From Pedosphaera sp. (lineage in GTDB: Bacteria > Verrucomicrobiota > Verrucomicrobiia > Limisphaerales > UBA9464), in the NCBI GenBank assembly GCA_009695405.1, contig SIAZ01000125.1, positions 1-10,289 on the forward strand: DNA of 10,289 bases. The letters run 5' to 3'. How positions within the stretch are numbered: position 1 is the first letter of the stretch; each line of letters starts with the position of its first letter. Both the position numbers and the translations under genes were made by a program. Shown here one piece after another: positions 1 to 6,912 of the stretch. The notes beneath the pieces were generated by a model. It ran no database searches. It was given only the letters and a program-made list of their open reading frames with translations, and was not told the origin of the DNA.

Positions 1-148
1 AACGAACCATACCGTTGCCGAACTCCTGCCTTGGAACTGGAAACCGGCGAAAGCCTAATCCGGTCGGTCGACCTTTCTTCCCCGCCTTCGATCGCGGAAT
101 ATCCTACTTTCGGCAACTAGGGAACCATGGGGTTGGGCGTACGCTTAC
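1..148 (+). mobile_element. Right end of an IS66-family insertion sequence (left part outside the window)
   Basis: The segment holds the last codons of an IS66-like transposase (2-58), then about 90 non-coding bases ending in CGCTTAC at 142-148. IS66-family elements are known to have terminal inverted repeats beginning GTAAGCG, so a right end should read CGCTTAC, as seen here. The distance from the transposase stop to this tip suits the family. Independent support is that homology to an unrelated SRPBCC protein begins right after base 148. IS66 elements usually duplicate 8 bp of target; GATTGATC at 149-156 is then the predicted right copy, but the left copy lies outside the window. The transposase match and the end motif are both short, so the call rests on their agreement. 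Confidence 0.6.
2..58 (+). CDS. IS66-family transposase, C-terminal 18 residues (partial)
   Basis: Reading from base 2 gives the peptide TNHTVAELLPWNWKPAKA followed by a TAA stop at 56-58. The ELLPWNW sequence is typical of the extreme C-terminus of IS66 transposases (the TnpC DDE transposase and its C-terminal element), where a leucine-leucine-proline-tryptophan stretch precedes the stop. The catalytic DDE domain and the accessory tnpA and tnpB genes, if present, lie to the left of the window. The piece is too short for a firm call alone. The IS66-like tip found 84 bases downstream of the stop supports it. Confidence 0.55.
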   Translation, partial: TNHTVAELLPWNWKPAKA

Positions 149-311
149 GATTGATCGGGTCGAGTATTGTCCTCCGTTCGGACGCCTCGGGCGCTGGCTC
201 AATCCGATTGTCTACCGACCGCAACTCGCCTTGCTGTTTTGGTGGCGTCATCGATGTACTCGTGCACTTCTCGAAAAGGCTTCCCTTAAAGGTATCAACA
301 GGGAGCACTAA
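149..311 (+). pseudogene. SRPBCC (START-like) ligand-binding protein, C-terminal remnant cut by the IS66 end
   Basis: The frame ending at TAA 309-311 encodes IDRVEYCPPFGRLGRW, then LNPIVYRPQL and FWWRHRCTRALLE. A DRVEY-x-PPFG strand, an LNP-x-VYRPQL stretch and a final R-H-x-x-TR helix are the typical end of small SRPBCC-superfamily proteins, which bind hydrophobic ligands in a helix-grip fold. Such proteins are about 150 residues; only about 53 are left. The likeness starts at the base after the presumed IS66 tip. The upstream part of the same open frame (3-148) shows no SRPBCC features and is better explained as IS sequence. The frame runs open through the junction, so a short chimeric peptide could be translated. 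Inference: a gene inactivated by insertion. A full-length gene elsewhere cannot be excluded. Confidence 0.6.
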
Positions 312-372
312 GGCTCATCGAAGTGCGTGACTTTACTCTGGATTTGACGTTTTACTCTTCTGTCTTTCTAGG
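312..372. other. Short leader before the O-acylation pair
   Basis: This 61-base gap separates the SRPBCC remnant from the SGNH gene. A TTGACG at 344-349 looks like a -35 box, but the position 17 bases downstream (TCTAGG, 367-372) is a poor -10 and touches the start codon, so I do not call a promoter. AGG sits directly against the ATG and is too close to act as a normal ribosome binding site. Transcription of the following genes may come from the IS66 element or from weak signals here. Confidence 0.3.
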
Positions 373-1395
373 ATGGTAATTCCAAACCATACGCATGTTC
401 TGACCCGGAGTCATCGCCGACTTCTAGCCTTTGTACTTGGTCTAATCGTATTCGCTGGATTAGTTGAATTAGGAGTGCGCTGTAACGTGTTGCTCTTCTC
501 TGCTGCCTCCCACCGAGCCCTCGCCAAGGTCGCGATGTTCGAGCGTCATTCACGAGTGGATATCCTTTTCCTTGGGACTTCCCGAACTCAAGATGGAGTG
601 TCACCCGCTTTGATAGCCGAGGCCGTGACAAAATTTTCCCCTGCCTTAGGGGAGATCCGTGGGTACAATGCGGCCTTCACAAGCTCGAGTCTCGATGCCC
701 TCGAAGCCCTCGGTAGCCGCTTTTTGTCCAAGCCAGAGTTGAAGTTAGTGGTTATAGAACTGTCAGACCCACAACAGAGAAATCCAGCGACTCCATGGAA
801 TGGGGATGTCGTCAAAGCCAGTCCTTCGACCTTAGAAGGTCGACTCATCCAATGGGCCCAGAAGATTTACTGTGTGAAACAACGCTCCGCTTTTGTATCG
901 GATAACATCACCCGACTCCCAGCCCTACTGCTCTTTGCTCCCTCTCTCGGCGGGTGGGAAGTGAAAGGGTCAGATCAACTAACTGTCTGGCTGGGGCATC
1001 GTGAAAAACCAGCGGAAGACTTCGACTTTAAGGCGTGGCAACCGGTCATGCTTCCTTCAAACGCCAGCAACCAATCGTTGAATACCGGTGCCGAACAGTG
1101 GGTGATTGCAGATCGCTTTAGTCAGGTAGCGTCGCAGTACAAGGCCCGAGGTATTCAAGTTGTCTTTGCCTCACCCCCCCTTCGACATCACCCATCGTTG
1201 ACCTCAGAACGGGCTTCAATGGAAGCTTTGTTTCAGGCTGTGTCGTACCGAAGTCAGTGCGAAGTGTGGGACTTTTCCTCAAGCAAAGTAGCTGATCGAT
1301 TCTTCCGTGACCCATCCCACCTTAATACCGAAGGTCGCGCCCACTATTCTAAGGCTTTAGCCGTCGAAATCACCCGACTGCTCAGCCCTCGATGA
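373..1395 (+). CDS. Membrane-anchored SGNH/GDSL hydrolase-like protein, partner of MBOAT acyltransferase
   Basis: The 340-residue protein has a short cytoplasmic N-terminus with basic residues, one transmembrane helix at about 18-36 (LLAFVLGLIVFAGLVELGV), then an extracytoplasmic domain. FLGTSRTQDG at 66-75 matches SGNH block I, with Ser70 as probable nucleophile. YNAAFTSSS at 98-106 could supply the oxyanion Asn. DPSHLNTEGRAHY at 313-325 is the C-terminal block with Asp313 and His316 completing the triad. Such proteins (compare AlgJ/AlgX, PatB and DltD-like partners) take or transfer acyl groups delivered across the membrane by an MBOAT protein. The stop codon abuts the MBOAT start, so the two are probably co-translated. 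ATG 373 is the first possible start after an in-frame stop at 328-330. The polymer acylated cannot be told from sequence. The family call is firm; the exact activity (transferase or esterase) is inferred. Confidence 0.8.
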   Translation: MVIPNHTHVLTRSHRRLLAFVLGLIVFAGLVELGVRCNVLLFSAASHRALAKVAMFERHSRVDILFLGTSRTQDGVSPALIAEAVTKFSPALGEIRGYNAAFTSSSLDALEALGSRFLSKPELKLVVIELSDPQQRNPATPWNGDVVKASPSTLEGRLIQWAQKIYCVKQRSAFVSDNITRLPALLLFAPSLGGWEVKGSDQLTVWLGHREKPAEDFDFKAWQPVMLPSNASNQSLNTGAEQWVIADRFSQVASQYKARGIQVVFASPPLRHHPSLTSERASMEALFQAVSYRSQCEVWDFSSSKVADRFFRDPSHLNTEGRAHYSKALAVEITRLLSPR

Positions 1396-2769
1396 ATGCT
1401 TTTTAATTCCTTCAGTTTCTTTCTCTTGTTGCTTCCTGCAGTGGCAGCTTACTGGATGACTCAGTGGCACCGAGTGCGCCTTGGTATTTTGTTTGTAGCC
1501 TCGCTTCTCTTTTATGCGGCACACCATTGGCCGAGTGCTTTCCTGCTGCTCGGCACTATTGGCTTCAACTATCTCGCCGGACGTCTTCAAGCTCGGACCC
1601 GTTCTCTCCCTGTTTTATTGGTAGCGATTAGTGTCAACCTCTCCCTTTTATTCTGGTTCAAATATGCGGCCTTTGTCGCCGACTCAGTAAACGCCTTATT
1701 GGTTACGGTCGGAGTCATCGTCTCCGTGCCCCGTCCGCCGGTCTTTTTGCCGCTTGGCATCTCCTTTTTCACTTTTCAAGTCGTCGCCTACCAAGTCGAT
1801 ATCCGCCGAGGCGAAGTCGAGGCGGAAACATCCTTGCTGCGATTTGCTGTCTTTAAGTGCTTCTTCCCGCAACTCATCGCCGGCCCGATCGTCCGAGCGC
1901 GAGATTTACTTCCTCAACTCCAAGAACTAAGACGGTTCAATCCCACGACATTTCATCAAGGGTTATGGCTGCTTATGGGTGGGCTCGCCCTTAAAATCGG
2001 GGTAGCAGATGTTCTTGCCCAATTTGCAGACGACGCCTTTCGCAACCCTGCCGTCCTCACCACCGTCGGAGCTTGGGCAGGCCTGTATGCCTATGCTTTT
2101 CAATTATTTGCCGACTTTTGGGGTTATTCAACCATGGCGGTTGGACTGGCCGCGCTTTTCGGGATCGTGCTACCGCTAAATTTTAATGTCCCGTATCTCG
2201 CTAACACTTTGCAGGACTTTTGGCGTCGGTGGCATATTACTTTGTCGGTTTGGTTTCGAGATTATCTCTACATACCGCTCGGCGGAAACCGACGGAATCG
2301 CGACATCAATCTGCTGATTACTATGACCCTTGCGGGGCTTTGGCATGGTGCAGGCTGGAATTTTCTTCTTTGGGGCTTCGGTCACGGACTGTGGCTTATT
2401 ATTGAACGTCATACGCCATCGTTACCAAGGTCTTGGGATAATCGCCTTCTACGATCTCTACGAACCCTGCTTGTTTTCCATGGTATCTGTTTGCTTTGGG
2501 TTCTCTTTCGATCTCCAGAAACCAGTCAGGCCCTCCTCTACTTTCATCGCTTGCTTCTGCCTCCATTTACTTCGTCCAAAGTTTCTGGAGCTTTGGTTAC
2601 CTGGCTAATTGCCTGTCTTCTTTTGCAAATGCCACTCACCAAATCTTTTCGCGAAATCCGTTTCACTCAACTGTCTCTTCCGGTTCAATGGATTCTCGCC
2701 TCCTTCGCGGGTTATCTGGTTCTCGCTTATGCTGGGGCTCGTATCGATTTCATTTACTTCACCTTTTGA
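1396..2769 (+). CDS. MBOAT-family membrane O-acyltransferase (AlgI-like)
   Basis: This 457-residue protein is made mostly of hydrophobic helices from residue 7 to the end and has the AlgI/DltB-type MBOAT core. Visible motifs are LPLGISFFTFQ (118-128), FFPQLIAGPIVR (156-167), FWRRWHITLSVWFRDYLYIP (275-294) and AGLWHGAGWNFLLWG (313-327). The histidine in LWHG (His317) is the conserved catalytic residue of the family; His280 is the second conserved one. These enzymes take an acyl group, usually acetyl, from a cytoplasmic donor and pass it to an extracytoplasmic acceptor such as an exopolysaccharide, peptidoglycan or teichoic acid. The start ATG directly follows the TGA of the SGNH gene with no spacer, and no ribosome site is visible, which suggests coupled translation. 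No polysaccharide polymerase or glycosyltransferase is in the window, so the substrate is unknown and an algI name is not justified. Confidence 0.93.
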   Translation: MLFNSFSFFLLLLPAVAAYWMTQWHRVRLGILFVASLLFYAAHHWPSAFLLLGTIGFNYLAGRLQARTRSLPVLLVAISVNLSLLFWFKYAAFVADSVNALLVTVGVIVSVPRPPVFLPLGISFFTFQVVAYQVDIRRGEVEAETSLLRFAVFKCFFPQLIAGPIVRARDLLPQLQELRRFNPTTFHQGLWLLMGGLALKIGVADVLAQFADDAFRNPAVLTTVGAWAGLYAYAFQLFADFWGYSTMAVGLAALFGIVLPLNFNVPYLANTLQDFWRRWHITLSVWFRDYLYIPLGGNRRNRDINLLITMTLAGLWHGAGWNFLLWGFGHGLWLIIERHTPSLPRSWDNRLLRSLRTLLVFHGICLLWVLFRSPETSQALLYFHRLLLPPFTSSKVSGALVTWLIACLLLQMPLTKSFREIRFTQLSLPVQWILASFAGYLVLAYAGARIDFIYFTF

Positions 2770-2798
2770 GACCAATTTTGCTGAGTCTCGATAGTGCT

Positions 2799-2813
2799 CG
2801 GGGCTTACCCCCG
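2799..2813. terminator. Small GC-rich hairpin between convergent genes
   Basis: CGGGG at 2799-2803 pairs with CCCCG at 2809-2813 around a 5-base loop, in the 46-base gap between the MBOAT stop and the DUF885 stop. The stem is only 5 bp but all G-C, with a possible GC/GC extension beyond a one-base bulge. No T-run follows on either strand, so it is not a classical intrinsic terminator. Position between two converging genes is the main argument. Confidence 0.3.
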
Positions 2814-2815
2814 CA

Positions 2816-4624
2816 TTAGGTGCCGCGTCGGGCTTCAATCCATCGATTCAGTCGCCGCTCCAAAACCTCCAAAGGTAAGGCCCCTTTTTCCAAGAGTGCG
2901 TCGTGAAAAGCGCGGAGATCAAACTTCTGCCCTAATGCAACCTCCGCTCTTCGGCGCAATTCTTGAATCTTTAGTTCGCCAATCTTGTAAGCTAATGCTT
3001 GTCTGGGCCAGACAATGTAGCGATCAACCTCGACGACAATGTCATGTTCGCTTTTATCGGCATTGATTTTGAAAAATTCAATCGCTTGCCGGCGACTCCA
3101 ACCAATTGAATGAATGCCAGTATCTACCACGAGGCGAATTGCACGCCACATCTCATAGGTCAATTGGCCAAACTTGCTGTAAGGATCCCGATACAATCCT
3201 AAATCAGCCCCAAGACTTTCGGCATACAAGCCCCAGCCTTCAACAAAGACTGTCAATTCGGAGTGTTTTTGAAAATCTGGGACTCCATCCAATTCTTGAG
3301 ATAAGGCAATTTGGAGATGATGACCCGGAACAGCTTCGTGGAGGGTTAATGCCTCCATTTCCCATTTCGGCCTTGTGTCGAGCGCGTAGGTATTGGCGAA
3401 GAAGTTTCCTGGTCGTCTAAAGACCCAAGCGCTTGGTTGATAGTAGGCTGTCGTTTGTGATTTTTCGGAATAACTGGGAATCGGTACGACACCGTAGGGC
3501 AATCGCGGTAGGCGTCCGAACAAACGGGGTAACTCTCCGTCAATTCGCTTGGAAATATCTCGGTATCCCGCCAATAAGCCGACTGCAGTGTCAAAAAAGA
3601 AACGCTTATCGGAACGTAGAAAAATCAGAAACTCAGGCAAGGTTCCCTTAAAACCTGTCTTCAACAAAATGGCGTCCATCTCAGCACGGATTCGCTTCAC
3701 CTCGCCTTGTCCTATAGCGTGAATTTCTTGAGGCGTCATTTCGGTGGTGGTCGAACGTCGCACCGCATGGGCATACCAAGCGACACCCTCGGGTAAATCC
3801 GAACAGGCGATGCTTTCACGGGCCCCAGGCACATATTCAGTTACCAGAAAACGATGCAGTTCGCGATAGGCTGGGTACACTTTATAGGTGATATCCGCCA
3901 ATGCCGAGGCCCTTAATCGAGCGCGTTCGCCTTCGGGTATTGTTTCAGGGATGTCGATAAATCTTCGATAAAGAGGGCTCTTACTCGGATCCTCTGGCAT
4001 CTGGTTTAACACCTGTTGAGGAACATCTCTCAAGGTGATTCGGGGCATAGTGATCCCTCGCTTTAATCCTTCTCGCAGTAACCCTAAAGTCTCTCGAACT
4101 AACCCTTCGGCCGTCTTCAAACGAAGTACCATATCATCAAAGTCAGTCACTGTTCCCCCCGGCATAATCGACAGACTTTGTGCGATGTCCTGTTGCACCC
4201 CATTCATCTGGGTCAGTGGCATTAACTCTGCCGGAAATCGCTGACCTTCTTCGTCACGTCGCAATCCCCAATCAAACAATTCTAACCATAACCGATCCTC
4301 TTCAGATAATCGTCCTGATGCGAGAGTTTGGACAAAAGTGCGGGGCCGCTTTAGTTCTCCTTTGCGACGAGCGATTGCTTCCGAAGAAAGATCAGACCAA
4401 CGACCGTTCAACCCCTTGAAACCCGTGTAGGTCGCTGCCTCGGGCGATTCCTCCATTAGATAAGACCAATGTAAATCGAGGAAGCGGCGAAACCGAGAGG
4501 TCTCATCATCCTGCCCGGCGGCCTGAGTCAGTGTAGCGTACTGCGAAGTCCATTGTGCAGAGGTTTTAGCAAAGAGAGTATAGGGGATGATAACCAGAGC
4601 CCACAGGATCCAACGACGCAGCAT
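2816..4624 (-). CDS. Exported DUF885-family putative zinc metallohydrolase
   Basis: From ATG 4624 the protein is 602 residues, the usual size for DUF885 proteins. The N-terminus is a signal peptide: MLRRWILWALVIIPYTLF, then a small-residue stretch ending AKTSA as the likely cleavage site near residue 23. The family hallmark LHEAVPGHHLQ lies at 428-438; His429, Glu430 and His435 fit an HExxxGH metal site. EGWGLYAE at 462-469 is the second conserved block and probably supplies another metal-binding glutamate. Further typical blocks are DTGIHSIGWSRRQAIEFF (501-518) and RYIVWPRQALAYKIG (535-549). DUF885 proteins are thought to be secreted peptidase-like enzymes; substrates are mostly unknown. A GTG at 4648 would add eight residues ahead of the basic n-region, so ATG 4624 is preferred. 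The gene is convergent with the MBOAT gene and divergent from the Trypco2-like gene, so it is probably transcribed alone. Confidence 0.9.
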   Translation of the reverse strand: MLRRWILWALVIIPYTLFAKTSAQWTSQYATLTQAAGQDDETSRFRRFLDLHWSYLMEESPEAATYTGFKGLNGRWSDLSSEAIARRKGELKRPRTFVQTLASGRLSEEDRLWLELFDWGLRRDEEGQRFPAELMPLTQMNGVQQDIAQSLSIMPGGTVTDFDDMVLRLKTAEGLVRETLGLLREGLKRGITMPRITLRDVPQQVLNQMPEDPSKSPLYRRFIDIPETIPEGERARLRASALADITYKVYPAYRELHRFLVTEYVPGARESIACSDLPEGVAWYAHAVRRSTTTEMTPQEIHAIGQGEVKRIRAEMDAILLKTGFKGTLPEFLIFLRSDKRFFFDTAVGLLAGYRDISKRIDGELPRLFGRLPRLPYGVVPIPSYSEKSQTTAYYQPSAWVFRRPGNFFANTYALDTRPKWEMEALTLHEAVPGHHLQIALSQELDGVPDFQKHSELTVFVEGWGLYAESLGADLGLYRDPYSKFGQLTYEMWRAIRLVVDTGIHSIGWSRRQAIEFFKINADKSEHDIVVEVDRYIVWPRQALAYKIGELKIQELRRRAEVALGQKFDLRAFHDALLEKGALPLEVLERRLNRWIEARRGT

Positions 4625-4779
4625 TTTGAAAGAATCACCGAAAACCACTGAGGGTGAAGCTCCAAGTCGAATGGAGGCGTCTTTGTTCGGCCTTTTTTCT
4701 CCAAGGGACAGGATGCAAACTCGGTATCCACAGATTGATGAGATTGCGTCCGGTCGCTAGACCCGTTCCACTTGAGGCG
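4625..4779. promoter_or_regulatory. Divergent intergenic region between the DUF885 and Trypco2-like genes
   Basis: Any promoters for the two diverging genes must lie in these 155 bases, if the starts chosen here are right. I could not find a clear -35/-10 pair on either strand. A TTGTTC followed by a T-rich stretch at 4684-4700 is the nearest thing on the plus strand, but no matching -10 follows. The plus-strand frame is open from GTG 4654, so a longer version of the next protein is possible and would shrink this region. Confidence 0.3.
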
Positions 4780-5385
4780 ATGATCGAATTGAGTGACGCC
4801 ATCGCCCAACTAAAGACAGAATTAGAAGCGGCAAATACAGTCTCTGGCTCGAGGCTCCAAATTGTCTTGGGGCTCAGTGTTTCTTTGGATCCTAATGGCA
4901 AAATTTGTTGGCAGATTGCTACCGGACCTACCCCTCATTCAGTGACAATCGAATGGCAACGCGAACCTCTCTTAACCTCCTCCACACCGATACCAATACC
5001 GACAGCGCCATCGATTTGGGGCGAGACAGTTAAAGAGAGCAGTTCCGACGCTGTGACTGCGGCACTAGAGACCATTCTAGGTCGCCCTGGATTTGATAGT
5101 GCGGCTCGGGCCAGCGTCTTTATCGAGATTTTACGCGAGATGGGCCTGGAGAAAATCAGCCTTCTTTTAAACTCACTGGAACTAGGAAAACCCAGTGGCG
5201 ATGCAGCGGTAGATCGGGTCGTGCAGCGTGTGAGTCGGTTGCTAGAACTTGGTCCGATCGGAATGAAACGAAGTGTCGTTCAACTTCAATCCCTCTTTTA
5301 TCAACAGAACACAGGCTCATTGCTGGATCTGATAGAGGCACGATGGCAATACGGAACAGGACATTTGTTAGGCGAGGAAACCTGA
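4780..5385 (+). CDS. Trypco2-like N-terminal domain protein with helical C-terminal region, function unknown
   Basis: From ATG 4780 the protein has 201 residues. Residues 1-60 begin IELSDAIAQLKTELEAA and end HSVTIEW. This fits the Trypco2 (trypsin-co-occurring) domain: an N-terminal helix of the form IxLxxAIxxLRxEL, then strands closing with a THxVxLxL-type strand. That domain is known from bacterial proteins with trypsin-like proteases, NTPases and other parts of proposed conflict or signalling systems. A proline-rich linker follows (about 64-80, with PIPIPTAP). Residues 88-195 are predicted helical, with hydrophobic helices around SVFIEILREMGLEKISLLL (112-130) and DRVVQRVSRLLEL (145-157); I do not recognise this part. 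There is no signal peptide or membrane segment. Earlier in-frame starts at 4738 (ATG) and 4654 (GTG) exist, but the added residues look non-homologous. The gene ends 119 bases before pgk. The domain call is from memory of the family pattern and needs a profile search. Confidence 0.6.
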   Translation: MIELSDAIAQLKTELEAANTVSGSRLQIVLGLSVSLDPNGKICWQIATGPTPHSVTIEWQREPLLTSSTPIPIPTAPSIWGETVKESSSDAVTAALETILGRPGFDSAARASVFIEILREMGLEKISLLLNSLELGKPSGDAAVDRVVQRVSRLLELGPIGMKRSVVQLQSLFYQQNTGSLLDLIEARWQYGTGHLLGEET

Positions 5386-5462
5386 ACGAACCCCTCGATC
5401 TAAGGTCATTATCCCCGCCGCATTTGCCCTCGGATTGACTCGATGTCAAAAACACTTTGCCC

Positions 5463-5492
5463 CAGTGGCCTCTACCGATAGTGTTGCCACTG
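5463..5492 (+). promoter_or_regulatory. Inverted repeat in the pgk leader
   Basis: CAGTGGC at 5463-5469 is repeated inverted as GCCACTG at 5486-5492, with a 16-base loop. It ends 12 bases before the pgk ATG. In the transcript it could form a hairpin beside the start codon, or the palindrome could bind a repressor. A TTGACT at 5435-5440 upstream resembles a -35 box, but no good -10 follows at normal spacing. A perfect 7-bp arm can occur by chance. Confidence 0.25.
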
Positions 5493-5504
5493 ACTTTTAC
5501 ATCT

Positions 5505-6758
5505 ATGGCAAAACTTTCTGTTCGTGATCTGACTGTTTCCGGCAAACGCGTTTTCGTGCGCGTCGACTACAACGTGCCAATGGAGGAAAAAGACGGGGTG
5601 ATGGTGATTAACGATACCACGCGAATCAAAGAAACTCTGGCTACCCTCGAATTACTCATCGCCAAAGGGGCGCGGATTATTCTCGCCGCGCATTTGGGTC
5701 GACCTGATGGCAAACGGGAACCTTCGATGAGCTTGGCTCCTGTTGCTGTCAAGTTAGGGGAAATGCTCGGACGCACCGTTGCCTTTTCTCCCGAGGTAAT
5801 CGGTGAAACGGCTGAGGCTGCGGTTAATGCTCTGAAAGACGGTGAGATTCTCCTGCTCGAAAACGTGCGTTTTCATGCTGAGGAAGAACAAAATGATCCC
5901 GTTTTTGCCGCTCGTTTGGCGCGTCTCGCTGACGTCTATGTCAACGATGCCTTTGGAGCCGCCCACCGTGCCCACGCCTCCACAAGTGGCATCGCCCGAA
6001 TTGTGAGTGCTTGGGGTGGCCCCTGTGCCGCAGGACTTTTGATGGAGCGGGAACTTAAGTTCCTAGGCGATGAATTAGAAAATCCGGCACGTCCGTTTGT
6101 GGTAATTCTGGGTGGAGCCAAAGTCAGCGATAAAATCAAAGTCATTGATCGCCTTTTGGAAAAGGCAGATACCGTCCTCATTGGAGGAGCGATGGCTTAC
6201 ACCTTTAAACTGGCTCACGGTGGTAAGACTGGGAAATCGTTAGTTGAGAAGGACCACACTGGAACCGCTCTCGCCGCCGAAGCCAAGGCCGCCGCGAAGG
6301 GTATCCAGTTTCTTCTCCCGACCGATACCGTCATTGCAGACCTTAAAGACACCGGTAAACTGAATAAAAAAAGCCGACCGGTGTTTGAATTTGTCAATCC
6401 ACGGGTGAACACCGGTGACATTCCTGACGACTGCGAAGGGTTTGATATCGGACCCGAGACGGCGAAGACCTACGCGGCAGTCATCGCAGGGGCGAAAACC
6501 ATTTTTTGGAATGGTCCGATGGGAATGTTCGAAGATAAACGTTTTGCTGAAGGTACGACCGCCGTCGCCTTGGCTCTCGTTGAAGCGACTCAATCAAAGG
6601 GTGCTAAATCCATTATCGGCGGTGGCGATAGCGTTAAGGCTGTGAATAAGGCCGGCCTAGGCAACAAAGTGACCTTTGCCAGCACCGGCGGTGGGGCTAG
6701 TCTCGAATTCCTCGAGGGTATCCCTCTACCGGGAGTTGTCGCATTAAACGATAAATAA
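5505..6758 (+). CDS. pgk: Phosphoglycerate kinase
   Basis: The enzyme moves the acyl phosphate of 1,3-bisphosphoglycerate to ADP in glycolysis, giving ATP and 3-phosphoglycerate in the cytoplasm. From ATG 5505 it has 417 residues, normal for bacterial PGK. Canonical blocks appear in order: KRVFVRVDYNVP (14-25, substrate-binding signature), AAHLGRPDG (61-69), LLENVRFHAEEE (117-128), YVNDAFGAAHRAHAST (145-160), ILGGAKVSDKIKVIDRLL (201-218), IGGAMAYTF (226-234), FWNGPMGMFE (334-343), GGGDSVKAV (372-380) and STGGGASLEFLEG (393-405, nucleotide-binding end). Nothing is missing. The frame opens earlier with TTG 5457, but MAKLSVRDL is the family's usual start, so ATG 5505 is chosen. No ribosome site is visible before it. 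A ROK sugar kinase follows 154 bases downstream, perhaps separately transcribed. Confidence 0.98.
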   Translation: MAKLSVRDLTVSGKRVFVRVDYNVPMEEKDGVMVINDTTRIKETLATLELLIAKGARIILAAHLGRPDGKREPSMSLAPVAVKLGEMLGRTVAFSPEVIGETAEAAVNALKDGEILLLENVRFHAEEEQNDPVFAARLARLADVYVNDAFGAAHRAHASTSGIARIVSAWGGPCAAGLLMERELKFLGDELENPARPFVVILGGAKVSDKIKVIDRLLEKADTVLIGGAMAYTFKLAHGGKTGKSLVEKDHTGTALAAEAKAAAKGIQFLLPTDTVIADLKDTGKLNKKSRPVFEFVNPRVNTGDIPDDCEGFDIGPETAKTYAAVIAGAKTIFWNGPMGMFEDKRFAEGTTAVALALVEATQSKGAKSIIGGGDSVKAVNKAGLGNKVTFASTGGGASLEFLEGIPLPGVVALNDK

Positions 6759-6841
6759 CCGCCGTTCGGAGTTGAAGCGGCATCAAGTGGACCTAGATCA
6801 CTGATAAAAGATTGAGCCGAAGCAATACTGCTCCCCGAAGT

Positions 6842-6878
6842 CTGCAGGATGGAAAGTGTCCTAACCTTTTCCTTGCAG
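6842..6878 (+). repeat. Imperfect stem-loop upstream of the ROK kinase gene
   Basis: CTGCA (6842-6846) pairs with TGCAG (6874-6878), and GGAAA (6851-6855) pairs with TTTCC (6868-6872). The two short stems are separated by an asymmetric internal loop of four bases on one side and one on the other. The structure ends 34 bases before the kinase start. It could be a pgk 3' end structure or a leader element; no T-run follows. It may be chance. Confidence 0.2.
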
Positions 6879-6912
6879 ATGAGGGCCCAGTTTGGGATTG
6901 ATCCAAAGAAGT

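Noticed and set aside
15..148. Upstream part of the open frame ending at 311, which could be read as the N-terminal part of the SRPBCC protein.
   Set aside because: Its residues show no SRPBCC features, it begins at TTG with no support, and the same DNA is better explained by an IS66 transposase end in another frame plus the IS tail.
4654..4779. GTG 4654 or ATG 4738 as start of the Trypco2-like gene.
   Set aside because: The added residues look like translated non-coding DNA with no domain features; the family-like pattern begins directly at ATG 4780. Not fully excluded.
5457..5504. TTG start that would lengthen Pgk by 16 residues.
   Set aside because: The extra residues are not part of the PGK family, and the extension would cover the leader inverted repeat; ATG 5505 gives the typical N-terminus.
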